NCBI GenBank assembly: GCA_021555105.2
Contig: CP134604.1
Location: 3,386,501-3,450,500, forward strand
Origin: Thalassospiraceae bacterium LMO-JJ14
GTDB lineage: Bacteria > Pseudomonadota > Alphaproteobacteria > Rhodospirillales > Casp-alpha2
Length of the DNA: 64,000 nucleotides
Direction: 5' to 3'
A program made the translations under genes and the position numbers. Position 1 is the first letter of the stretch, and every line of letters begins with the position of its first letter. Positions 59,401 to 64,000 of this stretch are shown piece after piece. The notes under the pieces are model-generated. The model worked only from the letters and a program-made list of their open reading frames with translations, was not told the origin of the DNA and made no database searches.

Positions 59401-60042
59401 GATACCGAGGCGCATCCCCTTGGCGACCAGCGATCCCTGCGCGCGGAACGGCCCTGCCGTCAGCGAGGCGGCATCCAGTGTGAGATCGATGTCGGTAATC
59501 GTTTCGTGCGTTTTCGAGGCCGCGTCCTTGTAGGTCAGCGATCCGTCGACGATTTCAAAATTGCCGAGCGCAATGTCAGGTCCGCCGCTTGAGCCGTTCC
59601 CCGATGCCGGTCCTGCCGTCGCCGTCTCGGCTTTATCGGCGGTATCGGTTTTTGGCACGGCAATGTCCCAGGACGTGCGGCCATCCGCCAGCACTTCGAG
59701 GAAAATCTGCGGCTCGACGAGACGTACCGTCTCAACGCTCAGGTTGCCGCCCAGCAGCGGCGCCAGCGCGATGCGCACCTCCACCGAACGCAACGACGCC
59801 AGATCGGGCGACTGTGCGCCTTCAATGCTCGACAGCGAGACCTTCTCGGCGATCAGCACCGGGGACGGCAGAATTTTGAGGTCGATATCACCGGCGATGA
59901 CCAGATCGCGGCCGGTCAGCTTCCGGACTTGTTCGGAAATTTCGGGCTTGTAGGAATTCCAGTCGATGACGTTCGGCACAACCACGACCGCAATCACCAT
60001 GAGGCCGATCAAACCACCGATTGCCCACAGAATTTTCTTCAC
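56452..60042 (-). CDS. AsmA-family envelope protein
   Basis: The protein of about 1196 residues has an N-terminal signal-anchor (KILWAIGGLIGLMVIAVVVV), the AsmA start region (YKPEISEQVRKLTGRDLVIAGDIDLKILPSP), a very long repetitive beta-rich body and a Gln/Pro-rich C-terminus (STQQQTAPPPQ, PQQQQQTINPADL). AsmA-like proteins form long bridges or scaffolds in the periplasm and affect outer-membrane assembly and lipid transport. The start is GTG at 60040-60042 with GGAG nearby; an upstream ATG frame lacks this site. It is monocistronic and converges on the RHH gene. Confidence 0.9.
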   Translation of the reverse strand: MKKILWAIGGLIGLMVIAVVVVPNVIDWNSYKPEISEQVRKLTGRDLVIAGDIDLKILPSPVLIAEKVSLSSIEGAQSPDLASLRSVEVRIALAPLLGGNLSVETVRLVEPQIFLEVLADGRTSWDIAVPKTDTADKAETATAGPASGNGSSGGPDIALGNFEIVDGSLTYKDAASKTHETITDIDLTLDAASLTAGPFRAQGSLVAKGMRLGISADIGEIIGASTFPLDLSVMIGGESAKLSLSGTVLNLNETPRFRGTLNLASANIGKVVSALADGASLPAPLGQPLSMAGSLDASAQSLALDDLRLDFGGAKGKGKVAGSFSGVPKITATMSIDKIDADPWLKAVPETSEAAAVDGGGAASAVSGAMPAASDAAAAPFALPSGIAASLSFRIGEVSLKGDRIRNAVLNAELANGELTLSQLSLQGPGGTDLAVFGFLSAKDGKPAFDGQVQAKVAEPQTLMKWAGADTAALKQGKPGALSLNLEAGATPDAVSVRKLSLAFDKTNISGAATIALRARPGIGASVVVDQIDLDAYLADTPAAVNEPAPRDTGAESGTAAPTGDAGPGPDGGMFDALRPLGSFDANLRANVGKLKVAGIAASNIAADISLVQGDLTINKISVADALSSGVSITGAILGLDGTPTAKALAVRAELRDLGKIAALTGAELPVPAKTLGKVSVATDINGDLTQPSLTSTIKAMAATLDANGRLKLLDPANMFDLGVRVRHGDTAGLLRKLGAAYRPAGDIGGLDLTTTLKGGADAFSFSKLTAAIGAVQVNGEGTVRLAGARPKITTTLSTGNVVIDPFLPAKKSASLKPDAPARVIPARFIVPESGRADLRHLIASVSERWPTTPIDLSALTAADADITLTSPRISYHEYNLDGAKLLGGVENGVLKVNEFSGVVFGGAVQSQATVNAAGAQPMLAGRVTVGNMDIGAASKAAGIAGTTGNLTTRIDVSTAGQSVADWVRALNGKGAIEVKGIKGQSSLNDMPVIGLALGPLMQIFEVLNSGLGGLIGAGGKTKIGETDVTSSFTIANGTINTKDTKILSNIYEGDISGDINLPLWSMNIGGTVKVDQGLLGAVLANVARLPSEIPFQVTGNIDKPNVKIQSFSGAGSAGGQGIKVPGLDKLEKKVPGVGNLLQGILGGGSSTQQQTAPPPQSGSTGDSGATPPPQPAPQQQQQTINPADLLNKLFK

Positions 60043-60153
60043 GGAGTCGTCTCCAGTCCGGATAAAGCTTATCTCTTCAGCGCGCAAGATACATTGCCGA
60101 GGTGCATATGGTAACGACTCATCGGGACACGGGCAATCGGCTGCACGTAACGG

Positions 60154-61413
60154 TTACGTGACAACAATTGCCCGGAAATCGTTGACGTTCGTATATGTCG
60201 GGCCGGTCACCAGAAGGTCGCCGGTGTTATCGAACAAGGTGTATGCATCGTTGTTCGCAAGCGCTGCGGCGACGCTCAGGCCGGTCGCTTCGGCACGCGC
60301 CAGTGTGGTCGGATCAATGAACGCGCCGGCATTGTCCTCGCTGCCGTCGACGCCGTCGGTATCGCAGGCCACGGCATAAATACCGTCCGCCCCGCCGAGC
60401 CGCGCGCAAACCCCCAGCAGGTATTCCGTATTGCGCCCGCCGCGGCCGTTGCCGCTCATCGTCACGGTCGTCTCGCCGCCCGACAGAATGACGCAGGGCG
60501 CTTTCGCCGGGCCGCTTCCGTCCCGGCATTTCAGCGCCAGCGCGGCGTGCTCGCCGCCGACATCCCGAGCCTCGCCCTCGACCAGGTCGCCGAGATCGAC
60601 CACCGCGTACCCGGCCGCCCGGGCCACCTCCGCCGCCGCTTCGATGCTTTTGTCGGGCTTCGCGGCGAACACCAGTTCGTTCCCGCCGAACACCGCAGAG
60701 TCCGGTTTCGGGGTTTCGTCGGCGCCGGCTTCAAGATGGCGGCGCACGCTTTCAGGCAACTGCATTTGATACTTTTCGACCACCGCCAGGGCATCGGCGA
60801 AGGTCGTCGGATCCGGCACCGTCGGCCCTGAACCGATGACCGCCGGGTCGTCGCCCGGCACATCGGAAATCAGGATGCTCAGTACCCTGGCCGGGTGCGC
60901 CGCGGCGGCAAGGCGGCCGCCCTTGATGGCCGAGATATGTTTGCGGATCGTGTTCATCTCGACGATGTCCGCGCCCGAGCGTAACAGCTGTCGGTTGACC
61001 TCCTGCTTATCGGCAAACGAAATTCCGTCGGCGGGCGCCGTCAACAGCGCCGAACCGCCGCCCGACATCAGCGCGATGACCAGATCGTCGGCACCTGCGC
61101 TTTTCGCCATTTCCAGAATACGCCGCGCCGCCTCACGCCCGGCATCGTCCGGGACCGGGTGCGCCGCCAGCACGATTTCGATGTGCGCGCATTCCACATC
61201 GTAGCCGTAACGCGTGACGACGATGCCGGACAACTCGGTGTCGGGCCACGCCTGTTCGATCGCCCGTGCCATCGCCGCCGACGCCTTGCCCGCGCCCAGC
61301 ACGATGGCTTTCTTCGGTTGCGCGGGCAGGATCGGCGGGACACGGACGGCGGGATCGGCGGCGCGGATCGCGGCATCGGCCAACTGACGGAGCAGGTCTT
61401 TCGGTTCAGGCAT
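60154..61413 (-). CDS. Glycerate 2-kinase (MOFRL family)
   Basis: The 419-residue protein matches the MOFRL/DUF4147 glycerate kinase family: LGAGKASAAMARAIE near the start, SGGGSALLTAPADGI, DVPGDDPAVIGSGPTVPDP and the C-terminal MOFRL block GGRNTEYLLGVC..ACDTDGVDGSEDNAGA. It phosphorylates D-glycerate, a photorespiration or serine-cycle and sugar-acid intermediate. It lies 45 bp downstream of an FAD-linked oxidase, consistent with a glycolate/glycerate-type pathway. Confidence 0.92.
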   Translation of the reverse strand: MPEPKDLLRQLADAAIRAADPAVRVPPILPAQPKKAIVLGAGKASAAMARAIEQAWPDTELSGIVVTRYGYDVECAHIEIVLAAHPVPDDAGREAARRILEMAKSAGADDLVIALMSGGGSALLTAPADGISFADKQEVNRQLLRSGADIVEMNTIRKHISAIKGGRLAAAAHPARVLSILISDVPGDDPAVIGSGPTVPDPTTFADALAVVEKYQMQLPESVRRHLEAGADETPKPDSAVFGGNELVFAAKPDKSIEAAAEVARAAGYAVVDLGDLVEGEARDVGGEHAALALKCRDGSGPAKAPCVILSGGETTVTMSGNGRGGRNTEYLLGVCARLGGADGIYAVACDTDGVDGSEDNAGAFIDPTTLARAEATGLSVAAALANNDAYTLFDNTGDLLVTGPTYTNVNDFRAIVVT

Positions 61414-61458
61414 AACGGGGTCGTCCTATCGTCGGAATGTTTTCTTACTCAGGGTGTT

Positions 61459-62850
61459 CTACAGGCGGATGATCTTGCCCGGATTCATGATGTTCCCGGG
61501 ATCCAGCGCACGTTTGATGTCGCGCATCACCGAAAGCGCTTCGCCGTGCTCGGCCTCGAGGAAACCGATTTTGCCGTAGCCGACACCATGTTCGCCGGTG
61601 CACGTCCCGTCCATGGCGAGCGCGCGCATGACCATGCGTTCGTTCAGGGCCTCGGCGCGGGCCATTTCATCGGCATCGTCGGGGTCGACGACCATCACCA
61701 GATGGAAATTGCCGTCGCCGACGTGGCCGACGATGGGCGCGATCAGACCGCTTTCGGCGATATCCTTCTGCGTTTCGAGGATGCATTCCGCCAGTTTCGA
61801 GATCGGCACGCAGACGTCGGTGGCGATGCCCTTGGCGCCGGGACGCAGCGCGATCCCGGCATAATACGCATCATGGCGGGCCTGCCACAGTTTCGAGCGG
61901 TCTTCCGGTTTTTGCGCCCATTTGAACTCGGAGGCGCCGAAATCCCCGGCAATCCCCTGCACCTGCTCGACCTGTTCGACGACGCCGCGCTCGGAGCCGT
62001 GAAACTCGAAAAACAGGGTCGGTCGCACCGGATAGTCGAGGCCGGAGTACTTGTTGCAGGCATCCATCTGCACATCGTCCAGAAGCTCGATGCGCGCCAC
62101 CGGGACGCCGGACTGAATGGTCAGGATGACCGTGTTGACGGCGCTTTCCATATCCGGAAACGAACATACCGCCGCCGACATGGCTTCGGGAATGCCGTAA
62201 AGCCGCAGCGTCACTTCGGTAATCACGCCAAGCGTGCCTTCGGAGCCGACGAACAACCGTGTCAGATCGTAGCCGGCGGAGGTTTTCTTGGAGCGTCTGG
62301 CGGTACGAATAACCCGTCCGTCTGCCATGACGACTTCAAGCGACAAAACGTTCTCGCGCATCGTGCCGTAGCGCACCGCATTGGTCCCCGACGCCCGGGT
62401 CGCGGTCATGCCGCCCAGCGACGCATCGGCGCCGGGGTCGATCGGAAAGAAAAGCCCCGTATCGCGCAGGTATTCATTCAGCTGCTTGCGCGTGACGCCG
62501 GGCTGTACGCGGCAATCCAGATCCTCGGCATGCACTTCCAGAACCCGGTTCATCTGTGAAACGTCGATGCTGACGCCGCCTTCGAGAGCCGCGACGTGGC
62601 CTTCCAACGAAGTGCCGGTGCCGAAAGGAATGATCGGCACGCCGCGTTCGGCACAGGCGCTGACGACCCTTGAGACCTCATCGGTGGAATGCGCGAAGAC
62701 CACCGCATCGGGCGGAATACAGGGGTGGAACGACTCGTCGCGGCCATGCTGCTCGCGGATCGCGTCGGCCGTCGTCACCCGCTCGCCGACAATCTGACGC
62801 AGCACGCCCAAAAGCGCATCGTCGAACCGGCTTTGCACGGCTGTTTTCAT
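61459..62850 (-). CDS. FAD-linked 2-hydroxyacid dehydrogenase (GlcD/D-lactate dehydrogenase type)
   Basis: The protein of about 463 residues has the PCMH FAD-binding site (IIPFGTGTSLEGH, DPGADASLGGM, ASGTNAVRYGTMRENV) and a C-terminal substrate domain with HVGDGNFHL and GTCTGEHGVGYGK metal or substrate motifs. It oxidizes a 2-hydroxyacid such as D-lactate or glycolate. The ATG at 62850 has GGAGAGG upstream; the longer frame is not supported. It is in the same operon as the glycerate kinase and divergent from a small membrane protein. Confidence 0.92.
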   Translation of the reverse strand: MKTAVQSRFDDALLGVLRQIVGERVTTADAIREQHGRDESFHPCIPPDAVVFAHSTDEVSRVVSACAERGVPIIPFGTGTSLEGHVAALEGGVSIDVSQMNRVLEVHAEDLDCRVQPGVTRKQLNEYLRDTGLFFPIDPGADASLGGMTATRASGTNAVRYGTMRENVLSLEVVMADGRVIRTARRSKKTSAGYDLTRLFVGSEGTLGVITEVTLRLYGIPEAMSAAVCSFPDMESAVNTVILTIQSGVPVARIELLDDVQMDACNKYSGLDYPVRPTLFFEFHGSERGVVEQVEQVQGIAGDFGASEFKWAQKPEDRSKLWQARHDAYYAGIALRPGAKGIATDVCVPISKLAECILETQKDIAESGLIAPIVGHVGDGNFHLVMVVDPDDADEMARAEALNERMVMRALAMDGTCTGEHGVGYGKIGFLEAEHGEALSVMRDIKRALDPGNIMNPGKIIRL

Positions 62851-62938
62851 CGAAAACCTCTCCATTCGCAGTGTTGCGCCCCAATTTAGGGCGCGCGCGG
62901 GGATTCCGCAAAGCCCGATCACATGTTAGCGTGCGCAA

Positions 62939-63178
62939 ATGCTGTATTTGATCCTCGCCGTACTGTGGCCGCTTGCCTTTGTCGGGCTGTATTTCGGCTA
63001 TCCGCTGGTCTTTCCGGACAAGACGCCGCCGGACGAGGCGATTTTGTTCATCGCGGCACTGCTCGGCATGGCGGCATTCACCTTCGCCGGTGCCTTGCGC
63101 ATACTGGGCTTTCTGCGCGACGACAAGATGCGGCGGGAGAAATCCCGCGACGACGCCGCCAACGACGGGCCCGGCTGA
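62939..63178 (+). CDS. Small two-span membrane protein
   Basis: The 79-residue protein has two hydrophobic helices (about 2-24 and 35-58) joined by PDKTPPDEA, and a charged C-terminal tail (RDDKMRREKSRDD). No family recognized. It is divergent from the oxidase and converges on the TPR gene 43 bp away. Confidence 0.65.
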   Translation: MLYLILAVLWPLAFVGLYFGYPLVFPDKTPPDEAILFIAALLGMAAFTFAGALRILGFLRDDKMRREKSRDDAANDGPG

Positions 63179-63221
63179 TCCCCGTACCCGCTAATACCGT
63201 GCAAATACCGTTTTGGCATAC

Positions 63222-63773
63222 TCAGGTTTTCTTGGCGGCGATGATGTCGCGCAGTTCGCGCATCCGTTCATCGAGACCGGGCATGCCGGGATAGATTTCC
63301 TTGACCTGGATCAGTACGTCGAGCGCCTGTGCTTCCAGGCCGATAGTCTGATAGATCAGCGCCAGGCCCGACAGGGCGCCGAAATGACGCGGCTCAAGCG
63401 AGAGGGTTTTGCGGATGTCGAGCACCGAACCTTCATAATCGCCAAGGTAATAGGCGACCGTTGCCCGCTTGTTCCAGCCTTCGGCGAAATCCGGTGCCGT
63501 TTCGATGACGTTACTGAACAGTGCGCGGGCCTGTTTCAGCTTGCCCTCGTTCATCGAAATCACCCCCTGCGCGAAAGGGATGCTTGCCTTGCGGTTATCG
63601 GGAAGGCTCCAGATCCGCCAGATCTGACGCTCCGTATCGGCGACAGCGACGGGATCGGTCACGATTTGCAGTTGCTTGAAAAGTCCGGCCAGCATCGGGC
63701 TCTTCTGATCGGCACCGGCTGTACCGGCGCTGAACAGCAGAAGCATGAGACCCGTGAAAAAGAGAGTGCGCAT
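63222..63773 (-). CDS. Periplasmic TPR protein
   Basis: The 183-residue protein starts with a signal peptide (FFTGLMLLLFSAGTAGA) and then TPR units (AGLFKQLQIV, PFAQGVISMNEGKLKQARALF, ATVAYYLGDYEGSVLDIRKTLSLEP, ALSGLALIYQTIGLEAQALDVL). It is probably a periplasmic scaffold. It lies 44 bp downstream of the end of a histidine kinase gene on the same strand. Confidence 0.88.
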   Translation of the reverse strand: MRTLFFTGLMLLLFSAGTAGADQKSPMLAGLFKQLQIVTDPVAVADTERQIWRIWSLPDNRKASIPFAQGVISMNEGKLKQARALFSNVIETAPDFAEGWNKRATVAYYLGDYEGSVLDIRKTLSLEPRHFGALSGLALIYQTIGLEAQALDVLIQVKEIYPGMPGLDERMRELRDIIAAKKT

Positions 63774-63817
63774 TTTCCTGATATGGGAACTCCGGTTTTT
63801 GCGGCAACACCCCCAGC

Positions 63818-64000
63818 TTACACGTTTTGGCGTGGCAGGGTGACCGTAACCCGGGTGCCGACACCGGGTGCGCTTTCAATCGACAACCGCCCGCTGTGCG
63901 CTTCGACAAGCGACTTGACGATCGTCAATCCGAGTCCGGTACCGGTCCCGGCAATATGCGGATTGCTGTGCGTTTGCGAAAACGGCTCCGTAATCGTCGC
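63818..64000 (-). CDS. C-terminal part of a sensor histidine kinase (partial)
   Basis: Sixty residues reach the right edge, showing the HATPase glycine-rich lid [20 protein letters not shown] and a final [15 protein letters not shown]. This is the end of a kinase continuing beyond the window. Confidence 0.9.
   Translation of the reverse strand, partial: ATITEPFSQTHSNPHIAGTGTGLGLTIVKSLVEAHSGRLSIESAPGVGTRVTVTLPRQNV

Overview
The window is GC-rich, densely coded DNA from an alphaproteobacterium, most likely Rhodospirillales-like; genus is not resolvable by eye. Two features point to the class: a circularly permuted two-piece tmRNA gene (44734-45022) and an alpha-type SspB. A third is the conserved order mreB-mreC-mreD-mrdA-rodA / leuA / ilvC-ilvN-ilvB / miaA / serB / degP / hflC-hflK / mrp. 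Most of the window is housekeeping sequence with several accessory insertions.

Layout. 1-8.7 kb: a transport and catabolic locus. It holds a GntR regulator with a tripartite tricarboxylate transporter (tctC-tctB-tctA), and divergently a metallo-hydrolase, an intracellular gamma-glutamyltransferase-like enzyme and a GAF protein; a racemase-family gene whose usual catalytic cysteines are absent lies beyond. 9.2-12.9 kb: a TetR-controlled ABC exporter operon behind a 44-bp inverted repeat. 13.0-18.9 kb: tRNA-Lys and the rod-shape cluster. 19-26.4 kb: branched-chain amino-acid synthesis, miaA and serB. 26.4-33 kb: degP and hflKC, separated by a less GC-rich insertion of small envelope-type genes. 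33.2-35.8 kb: mrp and a lone Mla-like ATPase. 36-39.6 kb: a three-gene two-component cluster whose sensor carries two FixL-type PAS domains. 40-44.5 kb: LysR, folA, thyA and a family 9 glycosyltransferase.

44.7-46 kb: the tmRNA gene, a small beta-grasp-like protein and sspB, which links trans-translation tagging with delivery of tagged proteins to ClpXP. 46-51.6 kb: class I and class II fumarases, a class II aldolase and two tandem SDR paralogues. 51.6-53.7 kb: SPFH/NfeD pair and a hydrolase. 53.77-55.70 kb: a complete IS1595-family element carrying two passenger genes, inserted into a palindromic dispersed repeat. 55.8-64 kb: VOC, RHH, a giant AsmA-like protein, glycerate kinase, an FAD-linked oxidase, a TPR protein and the end of a histidine kinase.

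No CRISPR array, prophage, integrase or rRNA operon was seen. The best candidates for something undescribed are the passenger genes of the IS1595 element, the beta-grasp protein between ssrA and sspB, and the tandem-FixL-PAS phosphorelay.
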